From Peptococcaceae bacterium (GTDB taxonomy: Bacteria; Bacillota; Desulfitobacteriia; Desulfitobacteriales; Syntrophobotulaceae), in contig WRJI01000017.1 of the NCBI GenBank assembly GCA_009778595.1, positions 1-35,755 of the forward strand: a stretch of DNA of 35,755 bases, given 5' to 3'. Shown here one piece after another: positions 6,887 through 15,218 of the stretch. The notes under the pieces are model-generated. The model was not told the origin of the DNA. It was given only the letters and a program-made list of their open reading frames with translations, and did no database searches. Numbering within the stretch: the first letter of the stretch is position 1; every line of letters begins with the position of its first letter. The position numbers and the translations under genes were made by a program.

Positions 6887-9760
6887 ATGGACAAATATAC
6901 CCAGAGGGCTGAGAAAGCGCTGATTCTTGCGGAACACATTGCCAGAAAATTAGGGCATCAGGTGATCGGAACCGAGCATATTTTATTAGCGTTGATAGAG
7001 GAAGGGGAGGGCGTTGCCGCTCGGGTGCTCAGCGATCTGGGTGTGGATGCTGAGAAGACCAGCGCCAAAATTGTTCAGATTACAGGTATCGGGGAGCCGG
7101 TTACCGGAGATGTTTCCCTTTCTCCCCGGGTCAAACGTGTACTTCAAATTGCTCATGAAGAGTCCCAACGTCAAGGGATCAACTATGTTGGGACAGAACA
7201 TCTGCTTCTTGGCTTGATCATAGAGGGGGAAGGTATCGCCGCCCGGGTGCTTATTGAGTTGAGGGTGAATCCGGACAAGGTCTGGGAACAGGTTCTGAAT
7301 GTTCTCGGCGGCGATTCGGACAGCATTCCGGGTCCGGGGACGGGGGGGATGGGTCTGAAAACCGGACAGGGGACGCCTCTTTTGAATGAGTTCGGGCGGG
7401 ATCTGAACATGTTGTCTTTGGAAGGTAAGCTTGATCCCGTTGTGGGCAGGGAGACTGAAATCGAACGGGTTATTCAGATCCTTTGTCGCCGGACGAAGAA
7501 CAATCCTGTGCTTATCGGCGAACCCGGCGTCGGGAAGACAGCCATTGCCGAGGGGTTAGCGCAAAGGATTATGGCTAACCAAGTGCCGGAACTTCTGAGT
7601 GATAAACGGGTTCTGACTTTGGATTTGTCGACGATTGTGGCCGGGACCAAGTATCGAGGCGAGTTTGAAGAGCGCATGAAAAAAATCATGGAAGAGATTC
7701 GTCTGGCCGGCAATGTTGTTATATTTATTGATGAGCTGCATACTTTGATCGGCGCGGGGTCGGCCGAGGGGGCCATCGACGCCGCCAACATCCTGAAACC
7801 GGCTCTTTCACGTGGTGAGATCCAGTGTATCGGGGCCACAACTTTGGACGAGTACCGCAAGCACATCGAGAGGGATCCGGCTTTGGAACGCCGTTTTCAG
7901 CCAATCCTGGTTGGGGAACCTACTGTTGAAGAGGCCGTTGCTATTCTGCGGGGATTGCGTGACCGCTATGAGGCCCATCATCGGGTTAAGATTACCGATG
8001 AAGCCATTGAGGCTGCGGTGAGGTTGTCGGGGCGCTATATTTCCGATAGGTTTTTGCCTGATAAGGCTATCGATTTGATTGATGAAGCCGCTTCGAAGGT
8101 GCGGATCCAGAGTTTCACCATACCGGCTGATCTCAAGGATCTTGAAGAACAAGCCGACGCGATGAAGAAAGAAAAGGAAGAAGCCGTTCGGCGGCAGGAA
8201 TTCGAAAAAGCCGCCCAGGCTCGAGATCAGGAACAATTCCTGCGGGGTCGCTTGAATCAGGTTCGCTTGGAATGGGAGTCGTCCCGGGACAAAGAGAGTT
8301 TGGTTGTAGAAACCGAGAACATCGCCCAGGTTGTGGCTAGCTGGACGGGGATCCCGGTCAGCAAGTTGGCTGAGGGGGAGAGCGAAAAACTCTTGCGTCT
8401 GGAAGCGCAATTGCGGGAAAGAGTCATTGGACAGGATGAGGCTGTCAAAGCCGTCTCCCTTTCCATCCGCCGAGCTCGAGCCGGGCTCAAAGATCCGAAA
8501 CGGCCTATCGGTTCCTTTATTTTTCTTGGTCCCACCGGTGTGGGCAAAACCCAGTTAGCCCGCACATTGGCGGAGGTTCTTTTTGGCAATGAGAGTGCTT
8601 TAATCCGCGTGGATATGTCCGAATATATGGAGAAACACGCCGTTTCGCGGATGGTTGGGTCGCCTCCGGGATATATCGGTCATGATGAGGGGGGCCAGCT
8701 GACAGAACTGGTGCGACGCCGTCCCTACAGTGTTGTGCTTTTTGATGAGATTGAGAAAGCGCATCCCGACGCTTTCAATATCTTATTGCAGGTCCTGGAA
8801 GACGGGAGGCTGACGGATTCCAAAGGGCGGGTCGTGGATTTCCGCAATTGTGTGGTGATTATGACGTCCAATGTTGGCGCGACTTTTTTAAACAAAGAAG
8901 CTATGGGATTCGCCGCGGTTCGCAGTGAGCTAAGCGAGTATAAGACGATGAGCGATCGGGTTATGGAGGAGTTGAAGAAGACTTTTCGCCCAGAGTTCCT
9001 CAATCGTGTGGATGATCTGGTTGTCTTCCGATCCCTGAACAGTGATGACATGGTCAAGATTACAGAGATCCTTATGGACGAAGTGGTCAAAAGGATTGAG
9101 GAGCAGGCCTTGTCTCTGACGCCGGACAGTGAAGTCTATAAGGTTATTGCCCGGGAAGGCGAAGACAAAACTTATGGTGCCAGACCCTTGCGCCGGGCCA
9201 TCCAGCGTCTGGTTGAAGATGTGCTCTCCGAAAAAATTCTGTCAGGGGAGTTTGCTTTGGGGGATCATATTGTGATTACTGTCAAGGACAACGCTTTGGC
9301 TTTTGTAAAAGGGACTCCCAGAAACAAAGCCCTGGAAAAATCGAAGATAGCCAAACCGGTGCCCCTTAAGGCCAAAGGGTCAACGGAAATTGTCCAAGTG
9401 GGATCCCCGGGGGATCCGAGAAAAGATGATCTGAGAAAGAGCGGTGATCCCGGAGCGAAGAAAGCAGGGTCGAAGAAGACGGGGTCCGCGAAGACAGGAT
9501 CCGAGAAAACAGGATCCGCGAAGACAGGGTCCGCGAAGGCAGGGGATCAGGAAAAAAGACCGCCTGGAAGACCCAGGAAAAACGCTACCAAGCAAGGGGC
9601 CGACGGGAAAGGGCCGGTCGACGGGAAAGGGCCGGTCGACGGGAAAGGGTCGGTCGACAGGAAAGGGTCGGTCGACAGGAAAGGGCCAGTCGACGGAAAG
9701 GGACCGGCTGACGGAGATGGCTCTTCCGGCAGTCAAGGATCTGATAATGGGCAAGGATAA
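6887..9760 (+). CDS. clpC: ATP-dependent Clp protease ATPase subunit ClpC, with unusual C-terminal extension
   Basis: 957 residues against the usual ~810-830. ClpC is the hexameric AAA+ unfoldase that feeds pArg-tagged proteins to ClpP. Domains: two N-domain repeats (~1-145), first AAA+ with GEPGVGKTA (~residue 210) and [13 protein letters not shown], a coiled-coil middle domain with a UVR motif ([13 protein letters not shown]), second AAA+ with GPTGVGKTQ and [10 protein letters not shown], and a ClpP-docking GFAAV loop. The conserved part ends near residue 810. The remaining ~145 residues are low-complexity, made of KTGSA pentapeptides, an AT-hook-like [10 protein letters not shown] and DGKGPV hexapeptides. 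Start: ATG at 6887 after aaagga; the frame runs further upstream inside mcsB but [12 protein letters not shown] is the family N-terminus. radA starts within its last 14 nt. Confidence 0.95.
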   Translation: MDKYTQRAEKALILAEHIARKLGHQVIGTEHILLALIEEGEGVAARVLSDLGVDAEKTSAKIVQITGIGEPVTGDVSLSPRVKRVLQIAHEESQRQGINYVGTEHLLLGLIIEGEGIAARVLIELRVNPDKVWEQVLNVLGGDSDSIPGPGTGGMGLKTGQGTPLLNEFGRDLNMLSLEGKLDPVVGRETEIERVIQILCRRTKNNPVLIGEPGVGKTAIAEGLAQRIMANQVPELLSDKRVLTLDLSTIVAGTKYRGEFEERMKKIMEEIRLAGNVVIFIDELHTLIGAGSAEGAIDAANILKPALSRGEIQCIGATTLDEYRKHIERDPALERRFQPILVGEPTVEEAVAILRGLRDRYEAHHRVKITDEAIEAAVRLSGRYISDRFLPDKAIDLIDEAASKVRIQSFTIPADLKDLEEQADAMKKEKEEAVRRQEFEKAAQARDQEQFLRGRLNQVRLEWESSRDKESLVVETENIAQVVASWTGIPVSKLAEGESEKLLRLEAQLRERVIGQDEAVKAVSLSIRRARAGLKDPKRPIGSFIFLGPTGVGKTQLARTLAEVLFGNESALIRVDMSEYMEKHAVSRMVGSPPGYIGHDEGGQLTELVRRRPYSVVLFDEIEKAHPDAFNILLQVLEDGRLTDSKGRVVDFRNCVVIMTSNVGATFLNKEAMGFAAVRSELSEYKTMSDRVMEELKKTFRPEFLNRVDDLVVFRSLNSDDMVKITEILMDEVVKRIEEQALSLTPDSEVYKVIAREGEDKTYGARPLRRAIQRLVEDVLSEKILSGEFALGDHIVITVKDNALAFVKGTPRNKALEKSKIAKPVPLKAKGSTEIVQVGSPGDPRKDDLRKSGDPGAKKAGSKKTGSAKTGSEKTGSAKTGSAKAGDQEKRPPGRPRKNATKQGADGKGPVDGKGPVDGKGSVDRKGSVDRKGPVDGKGPADGDGSSGSQGSDNGQG
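9458..9547 (+). repeat. 15-bp minisatellite coding KTGSA in the ClpC tail
   Basis: Six 15-bp units encode [25 protein letters not shown] and AKAGD. The array is strongly basic, resembling the Lys/Ala/Gly-rich tails of DNA-binding proteins. Confidence 0.85.
9602..9709 (+). repeat. 18-bp minisatellite coding DGKGPV in the ClpC tail
   Basis: Six 18-bp units of the type gacgggaaagggccggtc encode [18 protein letters not shown] and DGKGPA. Several units are identical or differ at one or two bases, consistent with recent expansion. Confidence 0.88.
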
Positions 9761-11327
9761 ATCGGTATTCTTCTGCCGCGAGTGTGGTTATGAGAGCGCC
9801 AAATGGTTGGGAAAGTGTCCGGGTTGTGGTGTGTTTAACACATTTGTTGAGGAACGGCTGGCGAGGAAACCGGCCGGTTCCGGGTCTGCGTCGGGACAGG
9901 GGTCTTTGCGCAAATTGCGTGAGGCGTCGGACGGGTTGATTGCCGCAAAAGGGGCGCTTGTCGAGAGCAGTCTGTCCGTCGGGAGCAGACAGGCTATACC
10001 TCTTTCTGAAATTGAGGTTGTGGGCCAGGAGAGATGGGATTCCGGGAGCATTGAACTCAACCGTGTTCTGGGTGGCGGCGTTGTTCCCGGTTCCCTTGTT
10101 CTCTTAAGCGGCGAACCGGGCATAGGGAAATCCACATTTTTGTTGCAGATGGCTCAGTTTATGGGAAGCGGAGCGAAGGTTCTGTATATTTCCGGAGAGG
10201 AATCCCTTCGGCAGTTGAAACTCAGGGCTGACCGCTTAGAGAAACCGTCAACCGGCCCGCGCCGGGAGGAGGATGGCCCGCGCCGGGAAGAGGAAGGCCC
10301 GCGCCGGGAAGAGGAAGGCCCGCGCCGGGAAGAGGAAGGCCCGCGCCGGGAAGAGGAAGGCCCGCGCCGGGAGGGCAAGGTTTTCGTTATGGCTGAAGTC
10401 TCTCTCGACACAGTGGGGGCAGAAGCTCTAGAGGGAGGGTATCAGGTTCTTATCGTTGATTCGATCCAGACGATGATGTTAGACGACCTGCAATCGGCAC
10501 CGGGCAGTGTCAGCCAAGTGAGGGAATGTGCGTCTTTTCTCATGCGATTGGCCAAGGATTACGGAATTGCTGTTTTCATGGTCGGGCATGTGACTAAAGA
10601 CGGTTCTGTGGCCGGGCCGCGGGTGCTTGAGCATATGGTGGATACGGTTCTTTGTTTCGAAGGAGACCAATACCACATCTACCGGTTGTTGCGTGCCAGC
10701 AAGAATCGGTTTGGGCCGAGTAACGAGATCGGCGTTTTCGAGATGCGGGGCAACGGGCTTGTTGAAGTTCGCGACCTGTCGGGGGTTTTTCTGGAAGGCA
10801 ACAGGCCGGCGGTGGGGTCGGCGATTACGGTGACGATGGAGGGGACAAGACCCCTGCTCGTGGAAATCCAGGCGCTGGTGACGCCGTCGGTATACGGTCA
10901 GCCCCGACGAACAGCTAACGGGCTTGATTACAACCGACTGCTGATTTTGCTGGCGGTATTGGATAAGCGTATCGGGTTCCCTTTTGCGGCTAAAGATGTT
11001 TTCATTAATGTTGCCGGCGGACTGAAAATTTCCGAACCGGCTGTGGATATTGCTGTCGTCGGCGCATTGCTTTCCGCCTTAAGAGAAAAAATATTGCCTA
11101 CCATGGTCATGGTAGGTGAGCTGGGTTTGACCGGCGAAGTCCGAGGTGTGGCTCAGATAGAGCAACGCATATTGGAGGCCCGGGATTTTGGATTCGAACG
11201 TTGTATGTATCCGGAAGCCAATTCTCCCCGATTGGAGAATATTGTGAGCGAGGCAGGCGGAAACGGCAAGGGGTTTTATGCGGTAAAAAGTGTTGAGGAG
11301 GTTATTCAGTTGACAGTTGACGGCTAA
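9747..11327 (+). CDS. radA: DNA repair protein RadA, with a repeat inserted in the ATPase core
   Basis: 526 residues (family usually ~450-460). RadA (Sms) is a RecA-like, hexameric helicase that extends D-loops in recombination. Visible: N-terminal zinc finger CRECGYESAKWLGKCPGC, Walker A GEPGIGKST, Walker B-type VLIVDSIQTM, the RadA-specific KNRFG motif, and a C-terminal Lon-like domain. Between the Walker A helix and VFVMAEVSLD (residues ~170-209) lie six copies of a charged heptapeptide, GPRREEE, absent from ordinary RadA. Start: ATG at 9747 preceded by caaggat; the frame continues upstream through the ClpC tail but without homology. The 14-nt overlap with clpC places it in the CtsR operon. 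Confidence 0.94.
   Translation: MGKDKSVFFCRECGYESAKWLGKCPGCGVFNTFVEERLARKPAGSGSASGQGSLRKLREASDGLIAAKGALVESSLSVGSRQAIPLSEIEVVGQERWDSGSIELNRVLGGGVVPGSLVLLSGEPGIGKSTFLLQMAQFMGSGAKVLYISGEESLRQLKLRADRLEKPSTGPRREEDGPRREEEGPRREEEGPRREEEGPRREEEGPRREGKVFVMAEVSLDTVGAEALEGGYQVLIVDSIQTMMLDDLQSAPGSVSQVRECASFLMRLAKDYGIAVFMVGHVTKDGSVAGPRVLEHMVDTVLCFEGDQYHIYRLLRASKNRFGPSNEIGVFEMRGNGLVEVRDLSGVFLEGNRPAVGSAITVTMEGTRPLLVEIQALVTPSVYGQPRRTANGLDYNRLLILLAVLDKRIGFPFAAKDVFINVAGGLKISEPAVDIAVVGALLSALREKILPTMVMVGELGLTGEVRGVAQIEQRILEARDFGFERCMYPEANSPRLENIVSEAGGNGKGFYAVKSVEEVIQLTVDG
10254..10373 (+). repeat. 21-bp minisatellite coding GPRREEE inside radA
   Basis: Six units of about 21 bp (ggcccgcgccgggaagagga type) encode GPRREED, then GPRREEE four times, then a partial GPRREG. 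The four middle units are identical at DNA level. The array lies in frame in the middle of the RecA-like domain. Confidence 0.92.
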
Positions 11328-11364
11328 TTATTGCCGGCTCTTTGCGACAGGACCCGCAGCCCAT

Positions 11365-11754
11365 TTATCTAAGCGTAAAAACAGTTAATGTTTTAAGCAT
11401 ATTCTCTTCCCGTTTAACAGCCTCATCCAGGGAGAGGTTAAGGGTGTTGGCCAAGGCCGCGATATAGAACATCTGTCGACCCAGCTCCGTTTCAATGATT
11501 TCATGGCAACTGGGACACAGGGTGCCCGCTACATGGGAACTGAGCAACCCTTTGAGATCCGAGATGGTCGCGGTTTCCGGGATGCTTTCTTTGTGGGCCT
11601 CAATGGCCAGGCAACCACAGGATGTAACGGCTTTGGTGACGGCCCTGGTCACACGGGCGGAGGCTTCTTGATTTTTGGCTAAGATGTCGAGGATGCTTTG
11701 ATGACGGATAAGCATGGTGTCAACGGTTTTTTGAAAACTTCCGCTATTGGTCAT
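11365..11754 (-). CDS. Conserved small protein of unknown function with a MazG-like C-terminal segment
   Basis: 129 residues, on the strand opposite to its neighbours. Visible: FQKTVDTMLIRHQSILDILAK, RVTRAVTKAVTSCGCLAI, a CPSC pair, and a helical C-terminus (ETELGRQMFYIAALANTLNLSLDEAV) that looks like the helix pair of MazG-type pyrophosphohydrolases but lacks their full catalytic acidic set. I recall similar proteins beside radA or disA in other Clostridia, but know no function. Start: ATG whose complement lies at 11752-11754, with AAAGGGTGA upstream; the ribosome site falls in the palindrome GGGTGATCACCC (11755-11766). It converges on radA with 37 nt between stop codons, in the place where many Firmicutes have disA. 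Confidence 0.75.
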   Translation of the reverse strand: MTNSGSFQKTVDTMLIRHQSILDILAKNQEASARVTRAVTKAVTSCGCLAIEAHKESIPETATISDLKGLLSSHVAGTLCPSCHEIIETELGRQMFYIAALANTLNLSLDEAVKREENMLKTLTVFTLR

Positions 11755-11789
11755 GGGTGATCACCCTTTCCTGAGGTCCTGATATTCCC

Positions 11790-11819
11790 ATTATAGGCAG
11801 GATGCCTGAGCCTTGTCAA
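11790..11819 (-). promoter_or_regulatory. Sigma-A promoter for the minus-strand small protein
   Basis: Read on the minus strand: TTGACA, 18 nt, TATAAT, both hexamers perfect. About 35 nt separate the -10 box from the start codon at 11754. It supports the minus-strand gene being real and independently expressed. Confidence 0.8.
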
Positions 11820-11932
11820 TTTAAAGCTGTGTCGTATAAGAAAAAAATTTCAAAAAGTAAATCTTATTGTGTCGGTTTGCGTCTTTACGGCGGGAACAAC
11901 TAGGAACATTTCGGAATTCAAAAAAATTTTCT

Positions 11933-11961
11933 TTGCGGCTCTTTCATATTCCTGATATAAT
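11933..11961 (+). promoter_or_regulatory. Extended -10 promoter for the PIN/TRAM gene
   Basis: TTGCGG, 17 nt, TATAAT with an upstream TG one base before it (TGATATAAT, 11953-11961). The weak -35 is compensated by the extended -10. It lies ~110 nt before the chosen start of the next gene. Confidence 0.6.
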
Positions 11962-12073
11962 AAGAGATACAACACAACGGCATTGTTTTTCAAGGATTGC
12001 TTGGTTAATTGTCTCACAATTTTTGGTGTTTCCCGGTGGGGGAATACCGGATTATCATCTGGTGAAGGGGGAG

Positions 12074-13252
12074 ATGAAGCTGAGAAAGGTTATGCGGTTA
12101 GTCATCGCAATGTTTATTGCGGGACTTGGGTTCTATTTAATTTTTCAATTGGCGAAAACGAATCTCATTTCAAGTGCACTTAATGATTATTTTATTAATA
12201 AGTACTGGGCTTATGCTGTTGTGACTGTTGTTTTTGGGGTTGCTGGTTTTTTTATCGCTCCGGCAATTATGCGTTTTGCCGGTGCCAGTATCGTCTGGAT
12301 TGAGATTCGTCTGGTGAGAATGTCAATTCTGGAAGTTATCTCCGGCGCGGTTGGCCTCTTTTTGGGCGTTTTATTGGCCTTTCTGTTCAATATGGCGTAC
12401 GCCGACATTAGCATCGTCGGACCGATTGTATCGGTGTTGGTCAACTTGATTTTCGGCTATATCGGGGGATATGTCGGGTTGGCTATCGGCGCGAAGCGCA
12501 AGGAAGATCTGGCGGGACTTGTTGGTCGTCGCAAGGAAAAGCCGGAAAAAGCGGAAAAGGGTCAGGGCAAGGCTGATAAAAAAGGCGATGTTGAAACGAT
12601 AGCTGCCCCGGCGAAATTGTATAAGATTCTTGATACGAGTGTGATTATTGACGGGCGTATCGCTGATATTATTGACACGGGGTTCTTGGATGGGATTCTG
12701 ATGGTGCCGGAATTCGTGCTGGATGAGTTGCAGAGGATTGCTGATTCGTCGGATATGTTGAAACGCAACCGCGGCCGCCGGGGGTTGGATATTCTTAATC
12801 AGATCTCCAAGAAAGAAGGATCTGAGATTGAGATCAGCAACAAGGATTTTGATGATGTGACCGAAGTTGACAGCAAGTTGGTGCGGTTGGCTCAAAGCAT
12901 CAAGATGCCGATTCTGACAAACGATTACAATCTGAATAAAATTGCCGAACTTCATGGGGTTAAGGTACTCAATATTAATGAGCTGGCGAATATGGTCAAA
13001 CCTGTCGTGTTACCGGGTGAGGGCATGACGGTTCAGGTGCTTAAGGAGGGCAAAGAAGCCGGGCAAGGGGTTGCTTATCTGGAGGATGGCACGATGGTCG
13101 TTGTTGACGGCGGACGCAATTTGATTGGTCAGGAAGCCCAGGTCACGGTGACGACTGTTTTGCAGACAGCCGCCGGGAGAATGATTTTTGTGAAACCGAA
13201 GGATGATCTTGACGATTCAGCGGCGTATTATGAGGCCAGAATGAGTTATTGA
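12074..13252 (+). CDS. PIN/TRAM domain membrane protein (YacL-like putative ribonuclease)
   Basis: 392 residues. Four hydrophobic helices make the N-terminal ~140 residues (for example [59 protein letters not shown]), followed by a charged linker ([16 protein letters not shown]), a PIN nuclease domain ([36 protein letters not shown] carry the acidic metal ligands) and a C-terminal TRAM RNA-binding domain. B. subtilis YacL has this architecture and sits at the same place between radA and ispD. ATG at 12074 is preceded by aagggggag; a Met at 12092 is an alternative. The frame extends upstream to 11867, but that covers the promoter. Its stop overlaps the ispDF start (TGATG). Confidence 0.88.
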   Translation: MKLRKVMRLVIAMFIAGLGFYLIFQLAKTNLISSALNDYFINKYWAYAVVTVVFGVAGFFIAPAIMRFAGASIVWIEIRLVRMSILEVISGAVGLFLGVLLAFLFNMAYADISIVGPIVSVLVNLIFGYIGGYVGLAIGAKRKEDLAGLVGRRKEKPEKAEKGQGKADKKGDVETIAAPAKLYKILDTSVIIDGRIADIIDTGFLDGILMVPEFVLDELQRIADSSDMLKRNRGRRGLDILNQISKKEGSEIEISNKDFDDVTEVDSKLVRLAQSIKMPILTNDYNLNKIAELHGVKVLNINELANMVKPVVLPGEGMTVQVLKEGKEAGQGVAYLEDGTMVVVDGGRNLIGQEAQVTVTTVLQTAAGRMIFVKPKDDLDDSAAYYEARMSY

Positions 13253-14451
13253 TGAAGATGAGAACGAAGATCGCGGTAATTGTACCCGCCGCCGGTGAAA
13301 GCCGACGTTTGGGGGGATTGAATAAGTTGTTTCTGGATTTGGCCGGGCGACCTGTGCTGTTGCGTACGGTAGAGGTTTTTTTGGCGTTGGGCGGGGAGAC
13401 GGTGCTGACACCTGTGCCGGTCATTGTGGCTGTCAACCCTCGCGATCTGAACCGAACCCGGGAACTGTTTGCGGGGATGACAAACGTCAACGTGGTACTG
13501 GGTGGGGCTAACCGGCAACAGTCAGTGGCCAACGCCTTAGCTCATGTTGAGGACAATGTCGAATATATTATTGTACATGATGGGGCCCGTCCGTTGCTTA
13601 AGCTTTCTGATTTGGAGGCTTTTGTTCAAAAAGGACTGGAGGTGGATGGTCTCGTTATGGCTGTTCCTGTTAAGGATACAGTGAAAAGGGTCGACCCAAA
13701 GGGTCTGGTGGTGGATACACCCAAACGGGAAGATCTGTGGCAGGCTCAGACCCCCCAGATGTTTAAGCGGGATTTGTTTGTTACAGCGCAGGCAGAGGCT
13801 TGTTCTGAAGGGTTTGTCGGAACAGACGAGGCTTCTCTTCTTGAGCGGCTGGGGTGTGAGGTGACCGTTTTTCAGGGGTCTTATGAGAACATAAAAATAA
13901 CAACGCCGGAGGATGTGGTTTACGCGTTGTTTAAGGAAGGGCCGGATATGTCAGAGGGGTCGAAGGGGTTTCCTAAGTTTCGGGTCGGGCTGGGGTATGA
14001 TATGCATACCTTGGTGGCTGGGCGGGACTTGATTCTAGGTGGTGTCCATGTTCCCCACGCCCAAGGGTTGCTGGGGCATTCCGATGCCGACGTGTTGACC
14101 CACAGCATTATGGATGCTATGCTGGGGGCTTTAGCGTTAGGGGATATCGGGCAGGTTTTTCCGGACAAGAACGCTGCGTATAAGGGGATTTGCAGTTTGA
14201 GGTTGTTGGAAAAGGTGGCAGTTATGGTCAAGAGTCAGGGATACCTTGTGAGCAATGTTGATGCGGTCATCTGTGCGCAAAAACCGCGCTTGGCAGCCTA
14301 CATAGACGATATGCGTGAGAAGCTGGCCGCCGGTTTAGGGTTGACAGTGGGGCAGGTATCTGTGAAAGCGACGACGACTGAAGAGCTGGGTCCGGAAGGC
14401 AGAGAGGAAGGGATCAGCGCTCAGGCGATCGTGATGCTGTGTTCCGGTTAA
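13252..14451 (+). CDS. ispDF: IspD-IspF fusion: MEP cytidylyltransferase and MEcPP synthase
   Basis: 399 residues. Bifunctional enzyme for two non-consecutive steps of the methylerythritol phosphate (non-mevalonate) isoprenoid pathway. N-terminal IspD half (~1-230): PAAGESRRLGG nucleotide loop followed by NKLFLDLAGRPVL, then VHDGARPL, AVPVKDTVK and a TDEASLLE stretch. C-terminal IspF half (~240-399): RVGLGYDMHTL, GGVHVPHAQGLLGHSDADVLTHS (zinc ligands Asp-x-His and His), DIGQVFPD, and the end VSVKATTTEELG. In many Firmicutes ispD and ispF are adjacent separate genes; the fusion, common in proteobacteria, also occurs in some Clostridia. Start: the ATG overlapping the previous stop; a second Met at 13258 is possible. 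The stop overlaps that of the convergent gene. Confidence 0.92.
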   Translation: MKMRTKIAVIVPAAGESRRLGGLNKLFLDLAGRPVLLRTVEVFLALGGETVLTPVPVIVAVNPRDLNRTRELFAGMTNVNVVLGGANRQQSVANALAHVEDNVEYIIVHDGARPLLKLSDLEAFVQKGLEVDGLVMAVPVKDTVKRVDPKGLVVDTPKREDLWQAQTPQMFKRDLFVTAQAEACSEGFVGTDEASLLERLGCEVTVFQGSYENIKITTPEDVVYALFKEGPDMSEGSKGFPKFRVGLGYDMHTLVAGRDLILGGVHVPHAQGLLGHSDADVLTHSIMDAMLGALALGDIGQVFPDKNAAYKGICSLRLLEKVAVMVKSQGYLVSNVDAVICAQKPRLAAYIDDMREKLAAGLGLTVGQVSVKATTTEELGPEGREEGISAQAIVMLCSG

Positions 14452-14999
14452 TCTTCACGATAAAGCTCTGAAAACGTAAACTCTGTTTGGGGAGAATACG
14501 CGTTTCCGTGTCCGTTGTTTTGGTGTTGATTGTCGCCCGGATAGTTGTCCTCCGGGTGATTCTCCTGCGGATGATTCTCCTCCAAATGATTCTCGTTCAG
14601 ATAGTTGTGGTTTGAATAATGGTCGTCAGGGTGATTGTTGTCAGGGTGATTGTCGGCTGGCTGATTGTCGGCTGGCTGATTGTATTCAGGTTGAGTGTTA
14701 GCGATTCCGTTTGATTTTTTGAACTCGAGAATTCTCTCGATATTGATGGAGACAAGGGTTTCTTTAATTTGATCCGCTTCAACAAGAAGCTTAAGAGCAA
14801 TTTCAAAATCATCCGGGTGCCATTCTTGAAACTGCAAGTACTCTTCAGCTAATTCCCCGTTTCGAATCAGTCGCTGGGTGCGTTCTCTTTTTGAACGCTC
14901 TTTCTCACGGGCAAGCAGATCTTCCTTTTGTTTTCTGAGTTGATCGATTTTTGCGTCGATGGCGCTGACTTGTTCAATGGTGTTTTTCTTGGGACCCAT
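14448..14999 (-). CDS. Unrecognised coiled-coil protein with Asn/His-rich repeat tail (DUF3847-like N-terminus)
   Basis: 183 residues. The N-terminal ~55 residues (IEQVSAIDAKIDQLRKQKEDLLAREKERSKRERTQRLIRNGELAEEYL) resemble small coiled-coil accessory proteins of conjugative elements (DUF3847/MobC-like pattern ending in RTHRLIERG), but the match is weak. A helical middle part follows. From about residue 115 the protein is a degenerate pentapeptide repeat, N-Q/H-P-x-D/E-N (NQPAD, NHPDD, NHLEE, NHPQE), very rich in Asn, His and Asp, which could bind metal ions. Start: ATG at 14997-14999 (complement), with aaggggag 6 nt before it; an in-frame TTG at 15005 is less likely. It is convergent with ispDF and their stop codons overlap by 4 nt. 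Confidence 0.65.
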   Translation of the reverse strand: MGPKKNTIEQVSAIDAKIDQLRKQKEDLLAREKERSKRERTQRLIRNGELAEEYLQFQEWHPDDFEIALKLLVEADQIKETLVSINIERILEFKKSNGIANTQPEYNQPADNQPADNHPDNNHPDDHYSNHNYLNENHLEENHPQENHPEDNYPGDNQHQNNGHGNAYSPQTEFTFSELYRED

Positions 15000-15144
15000 A
15001 AACAACTCCCCTTCTGGCCCACGTATCTGCTATGGAAGAGGGACATTCTGATACCTGCGTGGGCTCGTGTTATAATGCTTCGTAACTATCGTTATTATAT
15101 CCAACAAAAAGGTTTCGATCCGGGGCAATTTGATATATTTCTCA

Positions 15145-15173
15145 TTGACAAGGGGCAAAGAAGAATAGATAAT
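15145..15173 (+). promoter_or_regulatory. Sigma-A promoter for gltX
   Basis: TTGACA, 17 nt, GATAAT, located 45 nt before the gltX start. An extra TGTTATAAT (15068-15076) farther upstream may be a second, extended -10 promoter. Confidence 0.75.
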
Positions 15174-15218
15174 GAGAAGGGTTTCATGGGGAGAACCAAC
15201 GACCAAGGGGGGTTTGTC

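Noticed and set aside
9444-9746. Upstream extension of the RadA frame within the ClpC tail
   Set aside because: It is the +1 frame of the ClpC minisatellite. The RadA zinc finger begins right after the SD-preceded ATG at 9747.
10254-10373. Regular 21-bp repeats as a possible CRISPR array
   Set aside because: There are no spacers; the units are contiguous and in frame within radA.
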